From assembly GCA_003019595.1 (NCBI GenBank), contig NEXD01000001.1, positions 43,698-107,697 of the forward strand: DNA of 64,000 bases. Reading direction: 5' to 3'. Under the pieces are notes generated by a model. That model had not been told where the DNA came from, made no database searches, and saw only the letters and a list, made by a program, of their open reading frames with translations. The DNA is from Candidatus Marsarchaeota G1 archaeon BE_D (GTDB lineage Archaea; Thermoproteota; Thermoprotei_A; Marsarchaeales; Marsarchaeaceae). Shown piece after piece: positions 9,572 through 19,093 of the stretch (positions are counted from its first letter, which is position 1; each line of letters starts with the position of its first letter). Both the position numbers and the translations under genes were made by a program.

Positions 9572-10273
9572 CAGAGGGTCTTTTGCGAGCGTAAACCCTG
9601 ATGACACAAGAATACCATCAGCACCAAGCGTTTTTGCAATTTTTACGTCTTCAGAATTCTTAATACCTGCGCCACATAGCTTCAATGATTCAGGGTGTGC
9701 ACGTTCAATTTCTGAAAAGAATCGTAATAACAGTTGAGGTTTTGCCTTGGAAACAGAAACTTGACCAGCTATAAGTTCAGGAGGTTCTATCGCAATCATG
9801 TCAAATTTTGCATCCCTGAAATTTGCTAAAAAATCTGGTTCAGGAACGCAAAGACATGTTTTTAAACCCATCTCACTGCTCTTTTTTGCAATAAAAACTA
9901 TTTCTTCTATAGATTGCGGATATTCCGAGTGATTAAGTAGACATCCTTTTACGCCTATTTCTAGTAAATTTTGAATGCCAACCTTTCCAGTTCCACGACC
10001 TTCAATTATTGGGTCACAATGCTGAGCTAAAATGTCAGCCTCGGTATTTAGACTAAAAAAAGAAGTATCAGTTATTTGGGGCGCTATGTATAATTTAACT
10101 CCTTTGTTGATTGAAAGTATATGCGCGGCATTAGCTAGTGCCAAGCCTTTTTTTCCAGCTGTTACTTTATACGCCTTAAAGTTTAAAATAAGAATGGGAT
10201 TCGGCACATTATATTTTTTAAAAAGTATCTTTATTAATTTACTCTTAATGTTTTGATAGCGTCCAGAAAACAA
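9536..10273 (-). CDS. tpiA: Triosephosphate isomerase
   Basis: LNFKAY, LLNHSEYP, CVPEPDF, IEPPELI, CGAGIKNSEDV, GADGILVSSGF motifs; true start may lie inside the ORF. Confidence 0.93.
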   Translation of the reverse strand: MFSGRYQNIKSKLIKILFKKYNVPNPILILNFKAYKVTAGKKGLALANAAHILSINKGVKLYIAPQITDTSFFSLNTEADILAQHCDPIIEGRGTGKVGIQNLLEIGVKGCLLNHSEYPQSIEEIVFIAKKSSEMGLKTCLCVPEPDFLANFRDAKFDMIAIEPPELIAGQVSVSKAKPQLLLRFFSEIERAHPESLKLCGAGIKNSEDVKIAKTLGADGILVSSGFTLAKDPLLALNSLLDGFF

Positions 10274-11147
10274 GTTAGTGAGTGTGTAATTCGAACATGA
10301 AAGGGTTTTATCGCCATATATTAATGTTTTTAGTTATTAAACTAAACACTAAGAATTGATATCTATACTTATAGCTTATATAAAATCATTGCAAAACAGT
10401 AGTTTACGTCCAAAGCATAAAAAACTTGCGAAAGGGGTTGTGAAATATTATTGAAAGCTCGTTATACGCCCAAAACATCAAAAACTGAAAAGATACTTTT
10501 ATTGATGCTTGATTCATGTTATTATGATATTTATCAAAAAATGGGGTGAGCCATTAAATAAAGAAACCACCAATACGAATATCCTGATTATTCAGAATAT
10601 TTTCTCGTTTTAATTGGTATCCTAAACACACATAAAAACTAAAAGTAAATGACCTTTGACCAAGCGTAGTATTCTATTAAAAGACATCTCACTTGGGTTT
10701 AAGGATTAAGTTATTCCTGATATGTGTTTGACAACCGCGTGCTCAAAGAAGCGCGCACGCTAAGCGAAAAACTTCCATAGCACACACCAGCGTGATACCG
10801 CGTTTATGCCATACGATGTATTTAGACGAAGTGTGAATCGCACATTTCGGAGATTTGCCATTTTAGAAGATGCAAAAGCAAAGCTTGAAAATTATACTAA
10901 TTTAGCTATTCTGATAGTATCATTTAGCTCACTACAGAATTTCTTTAGACAATATGTTAAAGGTTCTTCTATAAACCTATCGATTCTGAAAATAAAAGTT
11001 GTAAATGTATTTTCATTATGTATATACATGCTAAATAGTTTAGCCTTAATCGTTTTAATTTGGTTTAATGGTAACTACAAAAGAGCCTAATGAATTTCGC
11101 ATACAACGCCAATCCTTAATAAATGCTAAACGTAAGTTGTTTTTGAT

Positions 11148-12164
11148 ATGCTATTCGCGTCTATTACCGCGTTTGTGGTCGCGGCTACGTTTGTTTCAAT
11201 AGCTCTGTATCTACTCAAAGACATGTTTATTAAAAAAGGGTACTATGGTTTAGACGTCCATAAGCCAACTAATCCAAAAGTAGCAGAAATGGGAGGTCTT
11301 GTTTCTTCTTTTTTTGTGATATTTGTTCTTTCAGCGCTATGGTTCTATTTAAAAGCTCCGCTGAAATCTTTAGATTTTGTTTTCGATCTTACGTTTGTGT
11401 ATTATACTCTTTTTGGTTTGGTAGACGATTTATCTTCCTTAAATGGAAAAATTAAACTATTTCTTTCTCTTTTTGGGGGAGTTTTCGTCGAGCTTGTTGC
11501 GGAATTATTCGATATAAAATTTTATAGCCCACGCCCATTTTTGCCATTAATAGGGCAAATCCATGGCATCTACACGTTGTACCCTTTTTTGATTCCAATA
11601 GCGTTAGCTATTACTTCTAATGCCTATAACATGTACGATGTATATAATGGCACACTTAGTTTCGCTTCTATAGCAAACTATTTGCTAATAGGTACACTAG
11701 TTATTTTTGATTTAGATTCGGGCTACCCTGCATTTTTCTCATTTTTAGCCTTTTTATGTGCGGGTGTTTCTTTAGGTCTGTTTATTGTCAATAGATATCC
11801 ATCAAGATTCTTTCTTGGAGATGTTGGTAGCTTACCACTTGGCGCCGCTTTTGGTATGCTCGCAATTATGAGTCATTTAGAAATAGTAAGTGCTATAGCT
11901 ATAATGCCCATGCTAATGAACGGTTTCCTTGTTTTTGCAAGCGCAAAAAAGATTTTTGAGAGACACGAAATCAAGCAAAGACCAGTAATAGTAGAAAACG
12001 GTCTAATTAGAGCAAACCCAAGTAAAGAAGCGCCGATGAGTTTAGCAAACATTCTTACTTCACGAAAACCTTTAACAGAAAAGCAAATCATAATTCGTTA
12101 TCATTTGTTAAGTATTATAAGCATAATTTTAGCCATTTTTACATTTTTGTTGACACCGTGGTGA
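11148..12164 (+). CDS. Glycosyltransferase family 4 (UDP-HexNAc-1-phosphate transferase, AglH/MraY/Alg7-like)
   Basis: Polytopic; GLDVHKPTNPKVAEMGG, DDLSSLNGKIK, NAYNMYDVYNG, FLGDVGSLPLGA motifs. Confidence 0.88.
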   Translation: MLFASITAFVVAATFVSIALYLLKDMFIKKGYYGLDVHKPTNPKVAEMGGLVSSFFVIFVLSALWFYLKAPLKSLDFVFDLTFVYYTLFGLVDDLSSLNGKIKLFLSLFGGVFVELVAELFDIKFYSPRPFLPLIGQIHGIYTLYPFLIPIALAITSNAYNMYDVYNGTLSFASIANYLLIGTLVIFDLDSGYPAFFSFLAFLCAGVSLGLFIVNRYPSRFFLGDVGSLPLGAAFGMLAIMSHLEIVSAIAIMPMLMNGFLVFASAKKIFERHEIKQRPVIVENGLIRANPSKEAPMSLANILTSRKPLTEKQIIIRYHLLSIISIILAIFTFLLTPW

Positions 12165-12415
12165 AAATATTGAAAAGCGATCCAATTATTGCATTGATTC
12201 TGCTTATGCTCTTTTTTTGGTCAGCGCTATTAGGGGTTTTTTACATCACAAAAACACTTTTAATACCTATCGGCGAACCCTCTCACACAAGAATTTTCTA
12301 TTTGCTAACAATTCATGCCATAAAATCTATTATTTTTCTTTTTCTTATAGCGGTTATTTTTTACTTTTGGTATAAGCTCACAAAATTTGCGCGCGATAAA
12401 TTTTTAGCGAATTAG
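12158..12415 (+). CDS. Small two-TM membrane protein
   Basis: 85-aa ORF overlapping the end of the GT4 gene; two hydrophobic segments. Confidence 0.55.
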   Translation: MVKILKSDPIIALILLMLFFWSALLGVFYITKTLLIPIGEPSHTRIFYLLTIHAIKSIIFLFLIAVIFYFWYKLTKFARDKFLAN

Positions 12416-13432
12416 ATTTTCTATAATATCAAGCGGATCTTCCATTAATGTGAGAACATGTTCCGCTTTTAGTTTAGATTGTTTTTTATAAAACCCTAGT
12501 CTACTTAGGATTTTCTTTAATACCGAAATAAAATTCGAGCTTTCAACTCTTTTGAGCAAACCCATTCGTCTTAATGCTTTGCTTATATATATTTCATTAG
12601 GAAAGGCGAACAAAGTTGGCTTTCCTAAAAGAGCGGCTTCCCAAGTCATCGTCCCCCCACCTCCGATAAATATGTCGCACGCTTCGATGATCGACAGTCC
12701 ATCAATGCCTTTTTCAAGAATAAGAGCATCTGGTATTTCTTCCTTAAACGCGATCCTTTGCGAATCATATCGCGGAAGAACAACTAGCGAGAATTTAAGT
12801 TGCTGCATAGCCTTTCTGATTAAAGGGGTTAAATAGGAAGACTCAAATTTTGAATTTAAATATGATGCCTTGACTTCTTCTGGCCTAAATAAAACAACAG
12901 GTCTTTGTAGGTCTAGTTCTACACTTATAGGTCTTTCTCGTTTCAACCAACTAACTACTTCTAGGCCCTTATACTTAATTAAGGCGCTTTTCTTTAAACC
13001 ATATTTTAGCCATTCTTTTTCTGGAATAAACGCACTACTCAACAACCTCGACGTCAAAGGTATCGTCAGACGAGCAACTGCTTCCGCGTGAGGAGAATCG
13101 TTAATATTTATGGTTTCTATGCCAAATCCAAAGCCAATTCTTGTTGCCTCTGGTGAGGCGTGACATATTATATATTTTATGTCATAATTTTCGACTATTT
13201 CTAATAGTTTACACAACCTTTCTGCGCTATAAATCATTTTTTCTTGAAGAGTTTTCCCATGTTTTCCTATAAAAAGGGGGTTTAAACCTAAAATTTTTGT
13301 CATATCGGAAAGCTCGTCATATTGACGTGACGTAAGAAGGAAATAATAGCCCTTTCTTTCGGCAATTTCTTTCACGTATTTTGCTATTCTTAGATGTTTA
13401 GGCGTAAGAGCGTCAAACCAAATAGTCTGCAT
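12404..13432 (-). CDS. DUF354 / UDP-GlcNAc 2-epimerase-like glycosyltransferase-fold protein
   Basis: MQTIWFDALTPKHLRIAKYV N-terminus; DIFIGGGGTMTWEAALLGKPTL motif. Confidence 0.8.
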   Translation of the reverse strand: MQTIWFDALTPKHLRIAKYVKEIAERKGYYFLLTSRQYDELSDMTKILGLNPLFIGKHGKTLQEKMIYSAERLCKLLEIVENYDIKYIICHASPEATRIGFGFGIETININDSPHAEAVARLTIPLTSRLLSSAFIPEKEWLKYGLKKSALIKYKGLEVVSWLKRERPISVELDLQRPVVLFRPEEVKASYLNSKFESSYLTPLIRKAMQQLKFSLVVLPRYDSQRIAFKEEIPDALILEKGIDGLSIIEACDIFIGGGGTMTWEAALLGKPTLFAFPNEIYISKALRRMGLLKRVESSNFISVLKKILSRLGFYKKQSKLKAEHVLTLMEDPLDIIENLIR

Positions 13433-13485
13433 CTTTAATTAGATTCTTAGCGAAACCTATAAACCTTAAAGAAGATTGTTTTTTA

Positions 13486-14343
13486 ATGCTAAACAACGAA
13501 TTAAAGGACAAAATTTTAGAATATGCCAGCCTTTTTACGTCTATTACGCCTAAAAAAGAGCTTTTTCAAATCATTAAAGAAATAATAAATTCGCAAAATC
13601 TTGTTCTTGCGTATGATCCTGATTCGGAGATTTATGCAGAAGTCATAGCTTGGCCTCTTATCACATTTGGTTACTCAGTTACATTAACTGATTTTCACAC
13701 AGCGCAATATTATTACGCGCCTTATTCGTCGCCTAGTACCCACTACATTTATTTTAGTAGTAATCCCGAACATCAATTTGCGGTTCAACTCACTTCTACG
13801 CTCAGAGTGATGGGTTATAATAGATTACACTTAACATCATCATCTACGAAACTTGAAGGTGTATTTAGTTTTGCGTTTGGAGAGGGGGAGCAAAAAATTC
13901 TAAGTGGAGTGAAAAACTTGGCAATAGCTTTTTGCAACGCTCTTTTTGAAAGAACTTCTAATCTGCGACTAAAAAGAGTTTTGAACAATCTTGCGATCGA
14001 TAAAGACTCTCTTACAAATTACATACTAAATTCTGTGTCTTCCTCCAAAAGCTTGGTTAATACAATAGCCGCTTCTGGTCCGCTTTTTTCGATAGCGAAA
14101 ATAGCTTCTCACATCAATCCTGACATAAAAGTTGTTCCGCTGACTTCTCTTTTCAAAATGGAAGTTAATGATCCCGTGGAAATATGGACATTAGATTTTG
14201 ATGCAGAAATAGTTGCAAGGTTAAAGTTTGAGAAAAGTAAGCCAGAATTATTAAATGTCATTCACTTTGGCTTTGATCCATTATCCTCTCCTCTTATTGC
14301 TGTTTACGCTGTTGCGCTTGCTAAAGTTTTTAGAAAAGCGTGA
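13486..14343 (+). CDS. Hypothetical protein
   Basis: Long ORF with coding character; family not recognised. Confidence 0.6.
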   Translation: MLNNELKDKILEYASLFTSITPKKELFQIIKEIINSQNLVLAYDPDSEIYAEVIAWPLITFGYSVTLTDFHTAQYYYAPYSSPSTHYIYFSSNPEHQFAVQLTSTLRVMGYNRLHLTSSSTKLEGVFSFAFGEGEQKILSGVKNLAIAFCNALFERTSNLRLKRVLNNLAIDKDSLTNYILNSVSSSKSLVNTIAASGPLFSIAKIASHINPDIKVVPLTSLFKMEVNDPVEIWTLDFDAEIVARLKFEKSKPELLNVIHFGFDPLSSPLIAVYAVALAKVFRKA

Positions 14344-14365
14344 AAATATAATTAAGGAAATAAAC

Positions 14366-14650
14366 ATGCGCAAGTCTTTGCTACAAATCTTAATCTGTCC
14401 AGTGTGTTTGAGTGACGAACTTGTTCTGTTACCGATTGATGAATCTAAAGAAGAGGTGAATTATGGTGTTTTACTTTGCTCTTCTTGTAAAAGATGGTAT
14501 CCTATTATAAATGGCATTCCTCACATGTTACCAGACGAACTTCGATCAAGCGAAGACGAACAGTTTATTAAAAAAGTAGGGAACAGATTCGGAAAATATG
14601 TGTTAAAGACTGTTCCGCCAGTGTATTTGATAGACGTGACTTATCCTTAA
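14366..14650 (+). CDS. Trm112-like zinc-binding protein
   Basis: LQILICPVCLSDELVL...LLCSSCKRWYPIINGIPHMLPDE; start probably the ATG at 14366, not 14255. Confidence 0.8.
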   Translation: MRKSLLQILICPVCLSDELVLLPIDESKEEVNYGVLLCSSCKRWYPIINGIPHMLPDELRSSEDEQFIKKVGNRFGKYVLKTVPPVYLIDVTYP

Positions 14651-14672
14651 AAGCTTGTGAAAGTGCTTTTAA

Positions 14673-16256
14673 GTGGGTATTAGATGTGGTATTATTATGC
14701 CTTCTAAAAAAGTGGCTTTTGTAGCTTTGATTATAATAATGCTAACTGGACTATCCAGTATGGTAGAAGCGTCGACTACGACAAACAACAATGTAGTAAT
14801 TAGTGTCAACAGAAAAACAGTTTTATATACTAATTATGCAATTGCTCAAGATACTATAACTATAATGAATGGTAGTACAAATTCTTTAATAGCAGACTTT
14901 GGTTCAGGTATTCAAATACTTCAAATTAGTGGGCCAAATCTGAGCTATGCATACCAGTTCAGTACAAATCCTTCACGTGTCCTTCTTGTTTTCTCCCACG
15001 AAATAGTTGCAGGCGATAAAATCGACATAAAATATATTTATTCTGGCTTTCTTAACTCAGGGATAGCAATTTTTCCTTTTCAAGCATCTTATTCTGTTGT
15101 AAGTGTAAATGACACTGGCGTTTTTGAATATGGTTTGGCAGGTCTTGGACCATCAGTAATCCAAGTACAAACCCAAACAAAAGTTGTTAATGTGACTAGT
15201 GGACAAATTTTGAATTTTAATGGGACGACACCGCCATTTGTGTATGCCAAGGCCACTACAAATTTAAAACCGTCATTTCAAGCTTATATAACAAAGCTTA
15301 TAAGGCAAATTAGTGTAGCAAAAAATCAACTGCTAATAAATGATGAATTAACTGTAGTTTGGTCCTCATATGATGCGGGTAATCAGTTATATCTTCTTTT
15401 GCCAAACGACGTTAACACAAAATCGATCTCTATATCTGATCTCTTTGGAAATTTGACTTCAAAATTTGCTCCAAATATTTTTCCTAACTATTCAGCTCTA
15501 GTTGTTACTACCCGTTATCAAATGCAGCAAGGTTCAAAATACGAGCTACACATTAGCTATTCTGTCCCAATCAGCGTCACTTCTTTGTCGCAAACAGGTT
15601 TTTATGGTATGTATATATCTTCTATGGTTATTCAAATGTCTGGCGTAATACCGAAAAGTGACGAGTGGTACACTTCAGCTGGAAGCTATTACTTGACCTT
15701 TACAAATATTGTACCTAATAGTAATGTTCTTAATATTCCTATTACTATACGTCGGCAATCGAATCTTTTTACCACAGGTAGCTATTTCGTTCTTGTTATA
15801 GGCGCTGTAGCTCTGGCTTCAAGCTATACGTATTCAAAAGTCAAAAGAAAGAAAAAAGAACAACGAATAAGTGAGGGAGTTGTTGCTTTACTAAAAGAAA
15901 CACTTTCTCTTCTCGAGAGAACGGTGGAGTCTTTTGACAAACTTTCCAAAGGCGAAATTAAATCAAATATAATTTCCGCATTGCTTGTAGCATTGAACGA
16001 GCACGAAAAAAAGCTTTCAAAAGGTCTCACCGATGCTTTGGTGAGAAAAGAAATTGAGAAATCAAAAATTGACAAGATAATTTCGTCGTATAGAGAAGCC
16101 AAAAGCGCCTTTAGTGACAGCTCAGATTTGTATATTCAGTTTTCTAAAAAGAAGATAAAAGAAAGCGTCTATCTTCAAGTAAGGACTAGATACGAGAAAG
16201 CCTATTTAAAAGCCATTCGTGAATTGAAGGAGCAAATATCAGATTTGTTGAGTTAA
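14673..16256 (+). CDS. Secreted/membrane-anchored protein with C-terminal coiled coil
   Basis: N-terminal signal-like helix, beta-rich ectodomain, TM then KRKKKEQ and helical tail. Confidence 0.6.
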   Translation: MGIRCGIIMPSKKVAFVALIIIMLTGLSSMVEASTTTNNNVVISVNRKTVLYTNYAIAQDTITIMNGSTNSLIADFGSGIQILQISGPNLSYAYQFSTNPSRVLLVFSHEIVAGDKIDIKYIYSGFLNSGIAIFPFQASYSVVSVNDTGVFEYGLAGLGPSVIQVQTQTKVVNVTSGQILNFNGTTPPFVYAKATTNLKPSFQAYITKLIRQISVAKNQLLINDELTVVWSSYDAGNQLYLLLPNDVNTKSISISDLFGNLTSKFAPNIFPNYSALVVTTRYQMQQGSKYELHISYSVPISVTSLSQTGFYGMYISSMVIQMSGVIPKSDEWYTSAGSYYLTFTNIVPNSNVLNIPITIRRQSNLFTTGSYFVLVIGAVALASSYTYSKVKRKKKEQRISEGVVALLKETLSLLERTVESFDKLSKGEIKSNIISALLVALNEHEKKLSKGLTDALVRKEIEKSKIDKIISSYREAKSAFSDSSDLYIQFSKKKIKESVYLQVRTRYEKAYLKAIRELKEQISDLLS

Positions 16257-16296
16257 TATAGTAAGAATTAAATTTTAACTCTTTTTATTTATTTTT

Positions 16297-16369
16297 AGCC
16301 CCGTCGTCTAGCGGCCAAGGATGGGGGACTTTGGATCCTCCGACGCCGGTTCGAATCCGGCCGGGGCTA
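16297..16369 (+). tRNA. tRNA-Gln (TTG)
   Basis: Cloverleaf AGCCCCG...CGGGGCTA; anticodon loop CTTTGGA; T-arm GGTTCGAATCC. Confidence 0.92.
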
Positions 16370-16389
16370 TTATTGTGGTAGAACACGAA

Positions 16390-17187
16390 ATGAATGGATC
16401 TTTGAAACTGTTAATTTTTTGGAGATACACTTGTTATGAATCAACCAAATTGATAAAATATTTATCTGAAAAACTCATAAATTTAGAATTCGATATGGTT
16501 GGTATACATATCCCACGTTTTTCTTTCGAAAAGGATGTAGCTAATATAAAAAATTTTTTAAAAATGCTCAACCTTCAAGTTCCTGTAATCCTTGATAACA
16601 ACAAAACAATTTGGAAATCCTTCGGACAGCCATTAATTCCTTCAATTATAATAGTAAACAAAGATGAAATTTTGTTTGAACATTTTGGTGGTAATGGATA
16701 CTACTGGTTAGAAAACGGCATTGAAGACATTGAGAGAATATACCTTAATAAGAATATTATAAAGCACGATTTTGCCAATAGAATTCTTCTTGAATTTATA
16801 AACAATTACGTGGAACATCCAATGTCAGTAACACCCGCTATTTACTTTGACATGAATAAAAAAATAAAACTAGATGGCAATTTTAAAAAGGATAAGCAAT
16901 GTTTAGTGCTTGAAAGTTCAGATTACGTAAAAATAAGATTTAAAGGAAAGAGGGTAGACGTCGTATTAGAACCGATTTCTGATTATGACATAGTTGATGT
17001 GGAAATAAACGGAAAACCTGTTGCAACTCATATGATTGGTGAAGATGTTACTAAGGATAAGACAAAAAGTTTCGTTCGTGTGACTCTGCCCCGCATTTAT
17101 AATATTATAAACGGCGGATGGGGAGAATATTTACTAAAACTCACTACACATCACGGGGTGAAAATTTATTCAATTGTTTTTCATTGA
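16390..17187 (+). CDS. Thioredoxin-fold protein
   Basis: LKLLIFWRYTCYESTKLI...VPVILDNNKTIWKSFGQPLIPSIIIVNKD; start set to the ATG at 16390 because the track ORF begins inside tRNA-Gln. Confidence 0.65.
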   Translation: MNGSLKLLIFWRYTCYESTKLIKYLSEKLINLEFDMVGIHIPRFSFEKDVANIKNFLKMLNLQVPVILDNNKTIWKSFGQPLIPSIIIVNKDEILFEHFGGNGYYWLENGIEDIERIYLNKNIIKHDFANRILLEFINNYVEHPMSVTPAIYFDMNKKIKLDGNFKKDKQCLVLESSDYVKIRFKGKRVDVVLEPISDYDIVDVEINGKPVATHMIGEDVTKDKTKSFVRVTLPRIYNIINGGWGEYLLKLTTHHGVKIYSIVFH

Positions 17188-18662
17188 GGGTTTTACAAAC
17201 TTGTGATAGTAGATAGGGCACATTTCTTTTGAGTTGTCTTCAAAACATACATTAAACGTATGGCATGGCGGTAAGGCGTAAAATGCCAACGTCCTGTTAC
17301 CAGCGAAATTGATATCTCGTGAGCCCCATTCGATTTTGCTAGCTATTAGTTTTGCTATTGAACGAATTTCCCACTGTGCTTTTTCACAAGTTCTAAGCGG
17401 AAGATTACCAATAATGTTCCAGCCATCTAATTCTATTACATCGTAAATATAGTGAGCATTACTTAAAAAGATCACCGCCTCCTCTTGTGAAATTTCATAT
17501 TTCGTTTCGTTGTACAAGTCATATAACTCGCCAATCATTTCATGATATTTTTGTAAAAACTTGGAAGTTTGGATTTTTGGTGGCACAACATATTCAAATC
17601 TTTCTGCTGCGTTATAGATCGATTCAAAATCGTGATTCCATGTCCTGTGTCTAATTGCTTGATGAGCGGCTTCTAAAGACATCTTCACCAAAAATGTTGC
17701 TCTAATATGCAGTAGATTAGTGTAAAACGAAAGGTCATTATCGATAATTCTTTTTGCTATTTTTTCTTTATTTAATTCGAGATTGTTTTCATTAAAACTT
17801 AAGAGTGTCACTTTTTCTCCATTGCTTTTTTTGATGGCCTGCTCCACAAATTCATTTTTCCTCGAAAAAATTTGAGGTGCAGGATAATATCTGCGCAAAT
17901 CATAATTAGGCCCGCGATTACGGAAAACTTCAGGCGCGACTTTTACTAATTCGTTCTCAATTTGTGAGACAATGTCTTTTATAACGCTAGGTAAAGAAAT
18001 AGAATTGTTTTTTGAGCAAGCCACTAAATAAGTAAATTCTCTACCACCTCCTATTGTTGTAATATTACTATTTACCGCAAGCGGTAATACCGATCTTGCG
18101 TCTTCTTTGGGTATTTCGTTTTCTACCATCTCTTTGTAAAGGTTATACGAATGAGAAAGCACTTTTTTTGTTTTTCACTTAACTTGTCATTTTCCGATAC
18201 TGTTTTTGGTAAACAAAAACTTTTTGGCTCGGTGTATCTTAAGGATTGTTGTTCATGCGAAAGATAATGAGGAGAGCATAAAAACAGCGATGCTAATCTA
18301 GGCACATTTTCTCCGACAATCAAATAAGAACTCATATCAGCTATATCAATATGTCCACGAGCCAAAGTGTTGTCAAACACTTTATTTATATACGATTTTA
18401 GATAAACTTTGATTCTCTCCTTAAGTTGGCCGTTAGTCAAATTTTCGTTTTCAAATGAAAATTTCTCAAGTTTTTTTCGCAAGATTTCAAAAATAGAATC
18501 AGAAGTGTGAGTTCCTGCTGCACACAAAGCGCAAAGGAGATCAGGACCGATTTCCATTTCTTTTGAGTAAGAGATCAAAGAAGCTGGAACAAACATACTA
18601 TTATCACTCACATGTGTGTATGCGACCACTCTGATAGCGGGCTCTTTAAAGAAAACGCTCAT
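17170..18662 (-). CDS. Two-domain ThyX flavin-dependent thymidylate synthase, split into two frames (18123-18662 and 17170-18162)
   Basis: Upstream part has SHEQQSLRYTEP. Downstream part has LSHSYNLYKEMVENEIPKEDARSVLPLAV and HQAIRHRTWNHDFESIYNAAERFEY. A -1 shift at 18168-18162 fuses SEKQKK to VLSHSYNLYKEM. Confidence 0.85.
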
Positions 18663-18908
18663 ACCTCACAATATAATATATCGCCTTTATTATATTTAAC
18701 TAAGCAATTGGTTCTCGCTTGTACCTAAACACCAATAATTGGTAAAATGGAACAAAGTAACATTCAAGTCGTAGTTAATTATTTCGCACTAAACAAAAGA
18801 TGATGTCTGGATATTTTCTATACTTGGTTGACGCACTCTTACCTTTTAAGCTGGACACAATCAGCAAACCATAAATTTTTATGATAAAACAAACATAATT
18901 TATCGGTG

Positions 18909-18980
18909 AAAGCGTACCGCGGAGATGGGCGGTCTGAGCTAATAGTGCAGTGATGACCCATTGCAGGTGCGGACGCCACT
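18909..18980 (+). ncRNA. Candidate small structured RNA (H/ACA-like hairpin)
   Basis: Lower stem GCGTaCCGC/GCGGACGC, asymmetric internal loop, upper stem ATGGG/CCCAT, apical CTGA...TGATGA kink-turn-like boxes, upstream ATAAATTTTTAT; no clear ACA box. Confidence 0.35.
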
Positions 18981-19020
18981 AAAAAAGGATTTAAAAACCT
19001 TTTCGTTTTTATTAAAATGC

Positions 19021-19093
19021 GGGCTGGTAGCTCAGTTGGCAGAGCGTCCGCTTCGCACGCGGAAGGTCGCGGGTTCAAATCCCGCCCAGTCCA
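19021..19093 (+). tRNA. tRNA-Ala (CGC)
   Basis: GGGCTGG...CCAGTCC acceptor; anticodon loop TTCGCAC in stem TCCGC/GCGGA. Confidence 0.92.

Noticed and set aside
10806-11090. 94-aa ORF between tpiA and the GT4 gene
   Set aside because: Possible small membrane protein but no motif, weak context; left uncalled.
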